Shown: positions 40,706-50,291 of the stretch, in pieces
How the letters are laid out: each line of letters starts with the position of its first letter
How positions within the stretch are numbered: the stretch's first letter is position 1
Source: an uncultured Phocaeicola sp.
GTDB taxonomy: Bacteria > Bacteroidota > Bacteroidia > Bacteroidales > Bacteroidaceae
DNA length: 64,000 nt
Assembly (NCBI GenBank): GCA_958434805.1
Contig: CAUBDX010000001.1
Coordinates: forward strand, 62,001-126,000
Reading direction: 5' to 3'
Notes under the pieces: model-generated
Databases searched by the model: none
Told to the model about the DNA's origin: nothing
Seen by the model: only the letters and a program-made list of their open reading frames with translations
Made by a program: the position numbers and the translations under genes

Positions 40706-42484
40706 ATGAGAATACTCAATAAATTAGTATACGCTTGCTGTTCCATCGCCTTCGGGTTGATGGCATTGCCAAGCTGCGAGGGTGGCGAGCTGTATGATGT
40801 TAACGCCCCCGACTGGATTTCCGAGAAAGTGGACTCCATAGCAAATTCAAAGAAAGATCCGGAAGAAGAAGTGCTGGAGGGCATGCAGGAAGATGTCTAC
40901 TCCTTCGGTAATACGGACTACACCTCCGGTTTCTGGACAGCTTTCTCCAAGTATTACGTCGTGCCCGATGGTCAGAAGTGGCATGGAGTGTTCAACCTCA
41001 ACATCAACCCTGCCGACAATACCTATTATAAAAACTTCGCCCTAGTCATTACCAATGACGCAGACCGCGGAGGTGAAGGATACACGGAATATGGCGCTTA
41101 TCGTTTTGATACCACAAACGATACTTTGGCCTATAACTCCCAATGGGGTTCCCATCTCTTCTTCAAATACACCTCCAGCACACTGATGCTGTCACCCGTT
41201 GACAATCTGGACGAAACTGTACAGAAATTGGGCGGCAAAGTAACACTCACCGTAGACCGCACCAATGAAAATGCCTTCTCTATCAAAATCCAGAACGCCT
41301 CGGCAACCAAAACCTACAAACAGCCGTACAAGTTACCCAATCTGAATGCAGACGCGAGCAATACCAACATCCGCTGCTTCCTGGTACCCGAAGGCTCTTA
41401 CATCAACTTCTTGCAATCGAACATCGTTCCTATCGGCGGCCTTACCTCTGCCGAAGACAAGAATCCGCTCTCGATGGTACTGCAAAATGTACCCGATCAG
41501 GTCAATGCCGGCACCTCACTCGAAGAAGCCGTGGCCGGGATTACTGCCATCGTCAGCTTCGAAGAAGGGGTGACTAAGACCGTAACCGCAGAAGAACTCC
41601 AGTTCACTGCCATCCCCAATATGAACGAACTGGGCACGAAGACACTGGTAGTCATCTACAACAAGACCTTCAAGGGCGAGAATTGCAACCAGCCGGTGGT
41701 GGCCAATGCTACGTTTGAAGTAGTGGAAAAGATTGTATCCATCCAAGTGACGGCTCAACCTGCGCACACGCAGTATTACTATTATACTTCGGCAGCAACG
41801 GAAACGATGACCGACCGTACGCTGGCATTCCTTCCCGAAGGATTGGAAGTAACGGCTACTTATGCCGACGGAAGCACAAGAGTAGTAGACAACGCCAAAC
41901 TCCATTTCTCTGCCATTCCTGCCAAAGCCGGTACGCAGACCGTAACCATTACTGCCGAAGAAGTTACCGCTACCGTAGAAGTCAAAGTTGCCGAATCTGT
42001 GGTTGCCGCTGTGAGCAACTCAGCCGGTATCATAGGAGCCGAAGACAATTCAACGGGTTGGTGGACTGTCTTTTCTGACAATTTCAACGTGCCGGCAGGT
42101 GAAACCAGATCCATCAGCTTCACCAATTACACCAGCCAAGCTAATAACTGGAGCAACTTCGCTATCGTTCTCCGCAAAGCCGATCTTGCCGAATATGCAG
42201 TGGTACGCGCCGACAACTATGGATGGGGTGCAGGATACGATGGAAATGCCAGCCTCGTTCACAACGGTACACAAGGCGACTGGGCTGCTTGGCTTGCCGA
42301 TATGAACGGAGCCAAAGTCACCGTCTACGTGACCAATTGCGGCAATGGTACAGCCGACATTCAAGCAGTAATGAAAGGCACTTCAGGTACTTCCTATGCC
42401 CAATACTATTTAGGGATCAACAAATTGGATATGAACGACTTGAACTTCGCTTTAACGATTGAAGGCGGCCATCTCGTCTTCTAA
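40706..42484 (+). CDS. Putative surface glycan-binding lipoprotein (PUL SGBP)
   Basis: A 592-residue lipoprotein (lipobox MALPSCEGG, Cys ~24). It contains tandem bacterial Ig-like domains with attractor phrases such as VTKTVTAEELQFTAIP and STRVVDNAKLHFSAIP (~270-430), flanked by two related beta-sandwich domains: the segments TDYTSGFWTAFSKYYVVPDG (~72) and NSTGWWTVFSDNFNVPAG (~445) are recognisably duplicates. The position after susD is that of surface glycan-binding proteins. The duplicated jelly-roll-like domains may be two binding modules. No direct homologue is recalled. Confidence 0.72.
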   Translation: MRILNKLVYACCSIAFGLMALPSCEGGELYDVNAPDWISEKVDSIANSKKDPEEEVLEGMQEDVYSFGNTDYTSGFWTAFSKYYVVPDGQKWHGVFNLNINPADNTYYKNFALVITNDADRGGEGYTEYGAYRFDTTNDTLAYNSQWGSHLFFKYTSSTLMLSPVDNLDETVQKLGGKVTLTVDRTNENAFSIKIQNASATKTYKQPYKLPNLNADASNTNIRCFLVPEGSYINFLQSNIVPIGGLTSAEDKNPLSMVLQNVPDQVNAGTSLEEAVAGITAIVSFEEGVTKTVTAEELQFTAIPNMNELGTKTLVVIYNKTFKGENCNQPVVANATFEVVEKIVSIQVTAQPAHTQYYYYTSAATETMTDRTLAFLPEGLEVTATYADGSTRVVDNAKLHFSAIPAKAGTQTVTITAEEVTATVEVKVAESVVAAVSNSAGIIGAEDNSTGWWTVFSDNFNVPAGETRSISFTNYTSQANNWSNFAIVLRKADLAEYAVVRADNYGWGAGYDGNASLVHNGTQGDWAAWLADMNGAKVTVYVTNCGNGTADIQAVMKGTSGTSYAQYYLGINKLDMNDLNFALTIEGGHLVF

Positions 42485-42506
42485 TCCGAATCAGTAATCA
42501 CACAAG

Positions 42507-42545
42507 CCATGCCGTTTTCCTCAGGAAGAAGCGGCATGGTCTTTA
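42507..42545 (+). terminator. Intra-operon hairpin between SGBP and GH43
   Basis: The stem CCATGCCG/CGGCATGG with inner TTCCT/AGGAA pairing is followed by TCTTT. It may attenuate or stabilise rather than stop the PUL transcript. Confidence 0.5.
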
Positions 42546-42557
42546 AACTATCAACAG

Positions 42558-44441
42558 ATGAAAAAACTATTACCATTGTGGATGTTCTTACCAATATTCC
42601 TTGTTTTAGCCGCTTGTTCTGACAACAGCGAAGATATAGACCGCTATTATGCAACTGTAAGTACTCCAAAAGTAACTACAACCACCCCCACCTCGTTGAC
42701 CGTCACCGCATCGGTTACAGGTGATCTGAACCAAATAGTCAAGAAAGGCTTCTGTTACAGTGCAGCAGCTTCCGTACCGACTATCAAAGACCACGTGGTG
42801 GATGCCGATGAGAATTTCAGTGCTTCCCTCTCAACCTTGACCTCCGGTACCTCCTACTATATCCGTGCATACGTCTACTGTGACAGCCGTTATGTCTATT
42901 CAGAGGTGGTCACGGCCACCACAGAAAGCTTAAGCTTAGACGATGAACTCAAGAATTACGTGGCCCCCACCTACTCCGATGACTATACCTCGATAAGTGA
43001 CTGGAGCAAACGCTCTCAATGGAATCTTGCCAACGTACACGACCCCTCGGTTGTATTGGCCGAAGATGGTTATTATTACATGTATCAGACGGATGCTTCA
43101 TACGGCAACGTCCACACCGCAGGCGGCCACTTCCACGGTCGTCGCTCCAAGGACCTTGTCAACTGGGAATACCTCGGCGGTACAATGAAGAACCTGCCCG
43201 AATGGGTAGTGCCCAAGCTCAATGAAATACGAAAAGAAATGGGACTTGCCGAAATCAATCCTAATGTTAATGACTTCGGCTATTGGGCTCCCGTAGTACG
43301 CAAGGTAAAGAACGGCCTCTATCGCATGTACTATTCCATTGTCTGCCCCGGCACACTCAACGGTGCCAACACCTGGTCGGAGCGCGCCTTTATCGGCCTG
43401 ATGGAAAACAACGATCCCTCCAACAACAACGGATGGGTAGACAAAGGCTACGTCATCACCAATGCTTCCGACAAAGGACTTAACTTCAACGTGAAGCCGG
43501 ATGATTGGGCCAATTGCTATTATAAATGGAATGCCATCGACCCCTCTTATGTCATCACGCCCGAAGGCGAGCACTGGTTGGTCTACGGTTCATGGCATAG
43601 CGGCATAGCCGCTCTCAAGCTCAATAGCGAAACAGGCAAGCCTGCCGAAACTTTGGGCCAACCTTGGGCTACAGGCCAAGCACCTGCCGAGTATGGTCAG
43701 TTGATCGCCACCCGCCAGACAGGTAACCGCTGGCAAGCCAGTGAAGGTCCCGAAGTCATTTACCGCGATGGCTACTACTACCTCTTCCTGGCCTACGACG
43801 CTCTCGACGTGCCCTATAACACCCGTGTGGTCCGCTCGAAAAGCATCACCGGTCCCTACGTGGGCATTGACGGCAAAGACGTGACCGCCGGTGCCGATGC
43901 ACTGCCCATAGTGACTCATCCCTATAAGTTCAGCAAAGGCTACGGCTGGGTAGGCATCGCCCACTGCGCTATCTTCGACGATGGCAAAGACAACTGGTTC
44001 TACGCCTCACAAGGCCGTCTGCCTAAGGATGTTCCGGGCATCAACGCCAGCAACGCCATCATGATGGGGCACGTACGCAGCATCCGCTGGACGAAAGACG
44101 GTTGGCCTCTCGTAATGCCTGAACGCTACGGAGCCGTTCCCAAGGTAGCCATCACCGAAGAAGAATTGCCCGGCAATTGGGAACACATCGACCTTACATA
44201 CAAATATGGAGAGCAGAGAACTTCAGCAACAATGACTCTCGCCGCCGACCACACTATCACCGAAGGTATCTGGAAAGGCAGTACGTGGAGCTATGATGCC
44301 GCCCAACAGATTCTGACTGTCAACGGAGTGGAACTTTATCTGCAACGCGAAACCGACTGGGAAGCCAGTCCGCGCACCCATACCATCGTCTATGCCGGCT
44401 ATGCCAACAACAAGACGTATTGGGGAAAGAAGTCCAAATAA
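42558..44441 (+). CDS. GH43 endo-arabinanase-like lipoprotein
   Basis: A 627-residue surface-type lipoprotein (FLVLAACSD, Cys ~20). An N-terminal fibronectin-III-like domain (~35-125) precedes the GH43 propeller. Catalytic Asp is in NVHDPSV (~161), the second Asp in NAIDPSYV (~328) and the acid Glu in ASEGPEVIY (~398), the motif of GH43 arabinanases in Bacteroides arabinan loci. As the lipid-anchored last gene of the susCD arm it probably cuts the polymer at the cell surface. Activity on arabinan is inferred from motif and context. Confidence 0.88.
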   Translation: MKKLLPLWMFLPIFLVLAACSDNSEDIDRYYATVSTPKVTTTTPTSLTVTASVTGDLNQIVKKGFCYSAAASVPTIKDHVVDADENFSASLSTLTSGTSYYIRAYVYCDSRYVYSEVVTATTESLSLDDELKNYVAPTYSDDYTSISDWSKRSQWNLANVHDPSVVLAEDGYYYMYQTDASYGNVHTAGGHFHGRRSKDLVNWEYLGGTMKNLPEWVVPKLNEIRKEMGLAEINPNVNDFGYWAPVVRKVKNGLYRMYYSIVCPGTLNGANTWSERAFIGLMENNDPSNNNGWVDKGYVITNASDKGLNFNVKPDDWANCYYKWNAIDPSYVITPEGEHWLVYGSWHSGIAALKLNSETGKPAETLGQPWATGQAPAEYGQLIATRQTGNRWQASEGPEVIYRDGYYYLFLAYDALDVPYNTRVVRSKSITGPYVGIDGKDVTAGADALPIVTHPYKFSKGYGWVGIAHCAIFDDGKDNWFYASQGRLPKDVPGINASNAIMMGHVRSIRWTKDGWPLVMPERYGAVPKVAITEEELPGNWEHIDLTYKYGEQRTSATMTLAADHTITEGIWKGSTWSYDAAQQILTVNGVELYLQRETDWEASPRTHTIVYAGYANNKTYWGKKSK

Positions 44442-44480
44442 ACATTCCCGCTCCGCACGCAAACTTCATATAGAAACACC

Positions 44481-44534
44481 ACCACTGCCCCGTAAAACAA
44501 CACCAAGGTTTATGAGGCAGTGGTCCTGTTTTAC
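44481..44534 (+). terminator. Interleaved stems after the last PUL gene (terminator or pseudoknot)
   Basis: ACCACTGCC (44481-44489) pairs with GGCAGTGGT (44516-44524), while GTAAAACA (44492-44499) pairs with TGTTTTAC (44527-44534). The order S1-S2-S1'-S2' is that of an H-type pseudoknot; S1 followed by TCCTGTTTT could also terminate. The rest of the 374-nt gap to cysS is AT-rich, with a TAACTTTG -7 box at 44788-44795. Confidence 0.5.
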
Positions 44535-44787
44535 AAATCAATAGCAGAGATTAAAGATCATAAACAGAAACAAGAGAAACCTATTTCATGAAAAGGAAAA
44601 AGAGTTAGGTTCCCTAATCTCCATACAAAAAATCATCATTCTGTTCTTTTACATTCAAAGACAACCTACTTTTATTTATTACCATAAATCTCTATCCTTT
44701 AAACCAACAAACACCATTTGTAGACAAGCAGAGGACATCAGCATCAGATTTTTTGTTAATTATTAGCCAAATACACACTTTAATTTA

Positions 44788-44795
44788 TAACTTTG
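44788..44795 (+). promoter_or_regulatory. -7 box of cysS promoter
   Basis: TAACTTTG matches TAnnTTTG, 21 nt before the cysS ATG. Confidence 0.55.
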
Positions 44796-44815
44796 CAATT
44801 CTAATAGAATGAATT

Positions 44816-46297
44816 ATGGAAAATAAACTAACCATTTACAATACATTAAGCCGTCAAAAGGAACTTTTCGTTCCCTTGCATGCCCCTCATGTAGGTATGT
44901 ATGTATGCGGTCCTACCGTATATGGCGATGCCCATTTAGGACACGCACGCCCCGCCATCACGTTCGATATCCTGTTCCGTTATCTTACCCATCTGGGATA
45001 CAAGGTACGTTATGTCCGTAACATTACCGATGTCGGTCATCTGGAACACGATGCAGACGAAGGCGAAGATAAAATCGCCAAAAAGGCCCGTCTGGAGCAA
45101 CTGGAACCCATGGAAGTAGTGCAATATTACCTCAATCGCTACCACAAGGCAATGGAAGCCTTGAATGTACTTCCACCCAGTATCGAGCCACATGCATCAG
45201 GCCATATCATTGAACAGATAGAACTGGTAGAAGAAATTCTGAAAAACGGCTATGCTTATGAAAGTGAAGGTTCCGTTTATTTCGATGTAGCAAAATACAA
45301 CAAAGACCATCATTACGGCAAACTGTCCGGCCGCAACCTGGACGATGTGCTGAACACCACCCGCGAGCTGGACGGTCAAAGCGAGAAGCGCAATCCTGCC
45401 GATTTCGCCCTGTGGAAATGTGCACAACCCGAACATATCATGCGCTGGCCCAGCCCGTGGAGTAACGGATTCCCCGGTTGGCATTGTGAATGTACCGCAA
45501 TGGGTAAGAAATACCTGGGCGAGCATTTCGATATTCATGGAGGGGGAATGGACTTAATTTTCCCACACCACGAATGTGAAATCGCACAAAGCGTGGCTTC
45601 ACAAGGAGATGACATGGTTCACTATTGGATGCACAACAACATGATTACCATTAATGGACAGAAGATGGGAAAATCATACGGCAACTTCATTAACTTGGAT
45701 GAGTTCTTCCACGGTACCCACAAGTTACTGACCCAAGCCTACAGCCCCATGACCATCCGTTTCTTCATCCTTCAGGCACATTACCGCAGTACAGTGGACT
45801 TCAGTAACGAAGCATTACAAGCAGCCGAAAAAGGATTGGAACGGCTGACAGAAGCTGTGAAAGGTCTTGAACGCATCACTCCGGCAACACAAACCACCGG
45901 CATAGAGGGGGTAAAAGACTTGCGTGAAAAGTGTTATACAGCCATGAATGATGACTTGAACTCACCGATTGTCATTGCCCATCTGTTTGACGGCGCCCGT
46001 ATGATTAATACGGTTCTGGACAAGAAAGCCACTATTTCCGCAGAAGATCTGGAAGAACTGAAAAGTATGTTCCATCTCTTTATGTACGAAATCCTGGGTC
46101 TGAAAGAAGAAGCCGCCAATAACGAGGCACGTGAAGAGGCATACGGCAAAGTAGTAGATATGCTGCTGGAACAACGTATGAAAGCCAAAGCCAATAAAGA
46201 CTGGGCTACAAGCGATAAAATCCGTGATGAGCTGGCCGCTCTTGGCTTTGAAGTGAAAGATACCAAAGACGGTTTCACATGGAAACTGAATAAATAG
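44816..46297 (+). CDS. cysS: Cysteinyl-tRNA synthetase
   Basis: A 493-residue class I synthetase that charges tRNA-Cys. The HIGH motif is HLGH (~residue 41) preceded by the zinc-site start MYVCGPTVY, further zinc ligands lie in WHCECTAM and the HHECE segment, and the KMSKS motif is KMGKS (~283). The C-terminal helical region ends in a DALR-like tail. Full length, monocistronic. Confidence 0.97.
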   Translation: MENKLTIYNTLSRQKELFVPLHAPHVGMYVCGPTVYGDAHLGHARPAITFDILFRYLTHLGYKVRYVRNITDVGHLEHDADEGEDKIAKKARLEQLEPMEVVQYYLNRYHKAMEALNVLPPSIEPHASGHIIEQIELVEEILKNGYAYESEGSVYFDVAKYNKDHHYGKLSGRNLDDVLNTTRELDGQSEKRNPADFALWKCAQPEHIMRWPSPWSNGFPGWHCECTAMGKKYLGEHFDIHGGGMDLIFPHHECEIAQSVASQGDDMVHYWMHNNMITINGQKMGKSYGNFINLDEFFHGTHKLLTQAYSPMTIRFFILQAHYRSTVDFSNEALQAAEKGLERLTEAVKGLERITPATQTTGIEGVKDLREKCYTAMNDDLNSPIVIAHLFDGARMINTVLDKKATISAEDLEELKSMFHLFMYEILGLKEEAANNEAREEAYGKVVDMLLEQRMKAKANKDWATSDKIRDELAALGFEVKDTKDGFTWKLNK

Positions 46298-46321
46298 GAT
46301 ACATAGAGCGACACTATATTT

Positions 46322-46416
46322 TTCACCACAGACTATACAGATTCACACAGATTACCCACCTGACAATCAATGATTTAAGAAGCATCTGCGTTTATTTGTA
46401 TAATCTGTGGTGAACC
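46322..46416. repeat. Imperfect inverted repeat with CACAGATT motifs
   Basis: The left arm starts TTCACCACAGACTATACAG and the right arm is its near-complement (...TATAATCTGTGGTGAA). The CACAGATT-like unit recurs every ~11 bp in the left arm. This kind of sequence recurs between genes in many Bacteroidetes. It could end cysS transcription. Confidence 0.6.
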
Positions 46417-46479
46417 TTTCAGATAACCATCAAAACTGAAAAATCTCCCTTCGGATGGTAATACTTATTTTTAAATAAC

Positions 46480-46487
46480 TATTTTTG
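46480..46487 (+). promoter_or_regulatory. -7 box of the aryl polyene-type cluster
   Basis: TATTTTTG matches TAnnTTTG. It overlaps an in-frame TTG at 46485, so the lyase must start farther down, at the ATG at 46524. Confidence 0.6.
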
Positions 46488-46523
46488 CGGAAATTATACA
46501 AAACTGCTTATCACACCAATCCA

Positions 46524-48056
46524 ATGCTAGCTGAGAATAAGATAACTTTAGCGTCCCTGTATAAGATTTTGTTTGAAGAAGAGCCACTGACACTCTCCGA
46601 CCAATGTATGCAAAAATTGGAAGAGAGTTTCCATTTTCTGAAAACATTCTCCAACGACAAGATCATCTATGGCATCAATACCGGCTTTGGACCGATGGCC
46701 CAATACCGTATTGAAGATGAATCCTTGTCACAATTACAGTATAATATCATCCGCAGCCATGCCACCGGAGCAGGGCACCCCCTTCCGGAACTCTATGTCA
46801 AAGCTGCCATGATAGCGCGTCTCTATACTTTTCTGCAAGGAAAATCCGGCATACATAAAGAACTGGCATTGCTCATTACCGAGTTTATCAACCGGGGGAT
46901 TACTCCATACGTACCCGAACACGGCAGTGTAGGGGCCAGTGGCGATTTGGTACAGCTTGCCCATATCGCCCTCACCCTGATTGGAGAAGGAGAGGTCTTT
47001 TACCAAGGCAAGAAAAGAGATACGGCATCCGTTTTGGCGGAAAACGGATTGCAACCCTTCAAAATGCATATCCGCGAAGGGCTTTCAGTGACCAACGGCA
47101 CTTCGGTAATGACAGGTATAGGCATTGTCAACCTGATTTATGCCCGCCAACTGATGCATTGGGCAGTAGGCGCATCGGTCATGATGAATGAAATTGCCGC
47201 CTCGTACGATGATTTCATGTCTGAACCGCTGAACGAAGCCAAACGGCATGAAGGACAGCAAGAGATAGCCCGCATGATGCGCCAATGGGTGGAAGGCAGC
47301 CAATGTGTACGCAAAAGAGAGAATGAACTTTACAACGGAAAACACGAAGAGAAAATCTTCACCCATAAGGTTCAACCCTATTATTCGTTGCGCTGCATCC
47401 CACAGATTCTAGGACCGGTTTATGATGAATTGCTCAATGCCGAAAAAGTATTGATAAACGAAATAAATTCAGCCTGTGACAACCCGATAGTGGACCCCGA
47501 CACGCAAAACGTGTATCATGGCGGTAATTTTCACGGAGATTACGTTTCTTTTGAAATGGATAAACTGAAAATAGCGGTCACCAAACTGGCCATGCTTGCC
47601 GAACGGCAGATCAATTACTTGTTTCACGACCGCATCAACGGCATTCTGCCCCCCTTTGTCAATATGGGAGTGCTGGGATTGAACTATGGTTTGCAGGCGT
47701 CACAATTTACCGCGACTTCTACCACAGCGGAGTGCCAGACTTTGTCCAATCCGATGTATGTACATAGCATCCCCAACAACAATGACAATCAGGATATTGT
47801 AAGCATGGGAACCAATTCCGCACTGCTGGCAAAAACAGTCATAGAAAATGCTTATCAGGTGATGGCTATCCTGATGATGGGTATTGTACAAGCTGTAGAC
47901 TGTTTGGAAATAGCCGGTCGGCTAAGCCCCCGGTCACAACAAGTATATAAAGAGATACGAGCATTTTTTCCTGTGTTCCGGGAAGATACGCCTAAATATA
48001 AAGAGATAGAAAGAATGATGGTATATCTTAAAAAAGGGAGGTTGCAAGAAAAATGA
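46524..48056 (+). CDS. Aromatic amino acid/histidine ammonia-lyase (HAL/PAL/TAL family)
   Basis: A 510-residue MIO-dependent lyase that removes ammonia from an aromatic amino acid to give an arylacrylate. The MIO triad Ala138-Ser139-Gly140 is in SVGASGDLVQL. The substrate-selectivity pair is Ser78-His79 (IIRSHATG), which in the family is usual for histidine-type lyases rather than the His-Leu or Phe-Leu of many TAL/PAL. As first gene of the cluster it most likely makes the aryl starter (for example coumarate or cinnamate), but the Ser-His pair leaves the substrate open. No histidine-degradation genes are nearby. It overlaps the next gene by 4 nt (ATGA). Confidence 0.85.
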   Translation: MLAENKITLASLYKILFEEEPLTLSDQCMQKLEESFHFLKTFSNDKIIYGINTGFGPMAQYRIEDESLSQLQYNIIRSHATGAGHPLPELYVKAAMIARLYTFLQGKSGIHKELALLITEFINRGITPYVPEHGSVGASGDLVQLAHIALTLIGEGEVFYQGKKRDTASVLAENGLQPFKMHIREGLSVTNGTSVMTGIGIVNLIYARQLMHWAVGASVMMNEIAASYDDFMSEPLNEAKRHEGQQEIARMMRQWVEGSQCVRKRENELYNGKHEEKIFTHKVQPYYSLRCIPQILGPVYDELLNAEKVLINEINSACDNPIVDPDTQNVYHGGNFHGDYVSFEMDKLKIAVTKLAMLAERQINYLFHDRINGILPPFVNMGVLGLNYGLQASQFTATSTTAECQTLSNPMYVHSIPNNNDNQDIVSMGTNSALLAKTVIENAYQVMAILMMGIVQAVDCLEIAGRLSPRSQQVYKEIRAFFPVFREDTPKYKEIERMMVYLKKGRLQEK

Positions 48057-48781
48057 AATACGCACTAGTAACAGGAGGAAGCCGGGGCATCGGACAGGCT
48101 GTATGTCTGAAACTGGCCGAAATGGGATATCATATACTGATAAACTACCAAAGCAACGATACGGAAGCCGAAGCCACCCTGCAACAGATACGGGAACAAG
48201 GCTCGGACGGCGAACTGATGAAATTTGACGTGACAGACGCAGTAGCCACACACGCCGCACTGAACGGCTGGATGGAGAAGCATCCCGATACCTACATTGA
48301 GGTACTGGTGAACAATGCCGGTATACGCCGTGACAACCTGATGCTGTGGATGGAACAGGATGAATGGAGCCGGGTGTTGGATATCAGCCTGAACGGTTTC
48401 TTTAACGTCACCCAACCCTTGCTGAAAAATATGCTGGTAAAGCGATTCGGACGTATCATCAACATCGTTTCCCTGTCGGGTATCAAAGGAATGCCGGGAC
48501 AAACCAACTATTCGGCAGCCAAAGGCGGAATGATAGCCGCCACCAAAGCACTGGCACAGGAAGTGGCCAGAAAACACGTGACGGTGAACGCCGTAGCACC
48601 GGGATTTATCCGCACGGATATGACCAACGGCATTGATGAAAATGAATGGAAAAAACAGATACCGGCAGGACGGTTCGGCGAACCCGGAGAAGTAGCCGCA
48701 CTGGTAGGCTTCCTGGCATCGGAACAAGCCTCCTATATCACCGGAGAGGTAATTTCCATCAATGGAGGAATCTATACATAA
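48053..48781 (+). CDS. 3-oxoacyl-ACP reductase (FabG-like) of the polyene cluster
   Basis: A 242-residue SDR ketoreductase. Cofactor motif TGGSRGIG (~7-14), NNAG (~87), catalytic Tyr/Lys in YSAAKGG (~150-154). It should reduce the beta-keto group on the growing ACP-bound polyene (ApeQ-like role). It overlaps the lyase stop codon and precedes the first ketosynthase by 7 nt. Confidence 0.9.
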   Translation: MKYALVTGGSRGIGQAVCLKLAEMGYHILINYQSNDTEAEATLQQIREQGSDGELMKFDVTDAVATHAALNGWMEKHPDTYIEVLVNNAGIRRDNLMLWMEQDEWSRVLDISLNGFFNVTQPLLKNMLVKRFGRIINIVSLSGIKGMPGQTNYSAAKGGMIAATKALAQEVARKHVTVNAVAPGFIRTDMTNGIDENEWKKQIPAGRFGEPGEVAALVGFLASEQASYITGEVISINGGIYT

Positions 48782-48788
48782 GCAGAAG

Positions 48789-50018
48789 ATGAGAAGAGTA
48801 GTGATTACAGGCATGGGTATTTATTCGTGCATAGGCAAGAACCAAGATGAGGTGAAAGACTCTTTGTTCCAAGGGCGTTCAGGCATCGGCATCGATCCGG
48901 CACGTAAAGAGATGGGGTATTTTTCCGCATTGACAGGACTTGTCGAACGTCCTGATTTAAAGAAGTTATTGGACCGCAAAAAGCGGCATAGCCTCGCCGA
49001 ACAGGGAGAATATGCCTATATGGCTACCTTGGAGGCATTCCGTCAGGCACAAATAGACGAGGAGTTTTTATTGGATCATGAAGTAGGCATATTGTATGGA
49101 AATGACAGTAGCGCCGCTCCGGTAATCGAGGCCATTGATGTCATTCGTGCCAAGAAGAATACGGCTATGGTAGGCTCCGGTTCTATCTTCCAGTCCATGA
49201 ACTCTACGATTACCATGAACCTTTCGGTTATTTTCCATTTGAAGGGAATTAATTTTACCATATCGGGAGCTTGTGCCAGCGGTTCACACGCCATCGGCAT
49301 GGCGTATATGCTCATCAAATCAGGACTTCAGGACTGCATTCTGTGCGGAGGAGCACAAGAGGTAAATCCTTACTCCGTGGGTAGTTTCGACGGATTGGGC
49401 GCGTTCTCCACCCGTGAGGACGAACCGGAAAAGGCATCGCGCCCCTTTGACAAGGGACGGGACGGTTTGGTACCCAGCGGAGGAGGCGCCAGCCTGGTAC
49501 TCGAAAGTTATGAATCAGCCGTAAGGCGCGGAGCTACTATTCTGGCAGAAGTCATAGGATACGGTTTCTCATCAAACGGAGATCATATTTCCGTACCGAA
49601 TGTGGACGGTCCCAGACGCTCTTTACAGATGGCAATCAACGATGCGGGCATTCCCTTGGAAGAAATCCAATATATCAATGCACACGCCACTTCCACCCCC
49701 GTGGGAGATTTGAATGAGGCAAAAGCCATAGCGGAAGTGTTCGGAAACCATCGGCCCTATGTCACATCCACCAAGTCACAAACCGGACATGAGATGTGGA
49801 TGGCAGGCGCCAGTGAAGTCATTTATTCCATCTTGATGATGAATAACGGATTTATCGCTCCTAATCTCAATTTTGAAGAACCCGATGAAGCCTCTGCTCT
49901 GCTGAACATCCCCTCCCGGAGGATAGAAACGGAATTTGACACCTTCTTGTCCAACTCATTCGGATTCGGAGGAACCAATTCCTCACTGATTATCCGTAAA
50001 TTTAAAGAAAACAATTAA
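48789..50018 (+). CDS. Beta-ketoacyl-ACP synthase (KAS II type), first of three
   Basis: A 409-residue thiolase-fold condensing enzyme. Complete triad: Cys162 (SGACASGS), His299 (NAHATSTPVGD) and His334 (QTGHEMWM). The start at 48789 (MRRVVITGMG) is preferred over 48762, which lies within fabG. The unusual TSTPVGD replaces TGTPxGD of FabF. Probably one of the chain-extending ketosynthases of the cluster (ApeR/ApeO-like). Confidence 0.9.
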   Translation: MRRVVITGMGIYSCIGKNQDEVKDSLFQGRSGIGIDPARKEMGYFSALTGLVERPDLKKLLDRKKRHSLAEQGEYAYMATLEAFRQAQIDEEFLLDHEVGILYGNDSSAAPVIEAIDVIRAKKNTAMVGSGSIFQSMNSTITMNLSVIFHLKGINFTISGACASGSHAIGMAYMLIKSGLQDCILCGGAQEVNPYSVGSFDGLGAFSTREDEPEKASRPFDKGRDGLVPSGGGASLVLESYESAVRRGATILAEVIGYGFSSNGDHISVPNVDGPRRSLQMAINDAGIPLEEIQYINAHATSTPVGDLNEAKAIAEVFGNHRPYVTSTKSQTGHEMWMAGASEVIYSILMMNNGFIAPNLNFEEPDEASALLNIPSRRIETEFDTFLSNSFGFGGTNSSLIIRKFKENN

Positions 50019-50039
50019 TTCAAACCAATATATAAATTT

Positions 50040-50291
50040 ATGACCAACGAAGAAATCATCGAAAAGATCAGAACCACCCTGGCCGAAGAATTTGAGATTG
50101 ATGTAGAACAGATCCAACCGGACGCACCTTTGATGCAAACCTTGGAATTGGATAGCCTTGACCTGGTGGATATGGTAGTACTGATTGACAAGAATTTCGG
50201 TTTCACCGTTACAGCCAAAGATTTTGCCGGTATCAAAACCTTCCAGGATTTCTATAATCTGGTAATTTCACATATGCAAAAAGAAGACTGA
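50040..50291 (+). CDS. Acyl carrier protein 1
   Basis: An 83-residue ACP. The phosphopantetheine serine is Ser39 in ELDSLDLVD. Acidic, four-helix pattern. It carries the growing chain. Its stop overlaps the ATG of the acyltransferase by one base. Confidence 0.93.
   Translation: MTNEEIIEKIRTTLAEEFEIDVEQIQPDAPLMQTLELDSLDLVDMVVLIDKNFGFTVTAKDFAGIKTFQDFYNLVISHMQKED

Noticed and set aside
46485..46523. TTG start giving a 523-residue lyase
   Set aside because: The TTG lies within the TATTTTTG -7 box; an ATG at 46524 gives the usual family length.
48065..48814. 249-codon open frame on the minus strand
   Set aside because: It lies fully antisense to the FabG-like gene and the start of KS1, whose motifs are clear; its Cys/Tyr/His-rich composition is that of a shadow frame.
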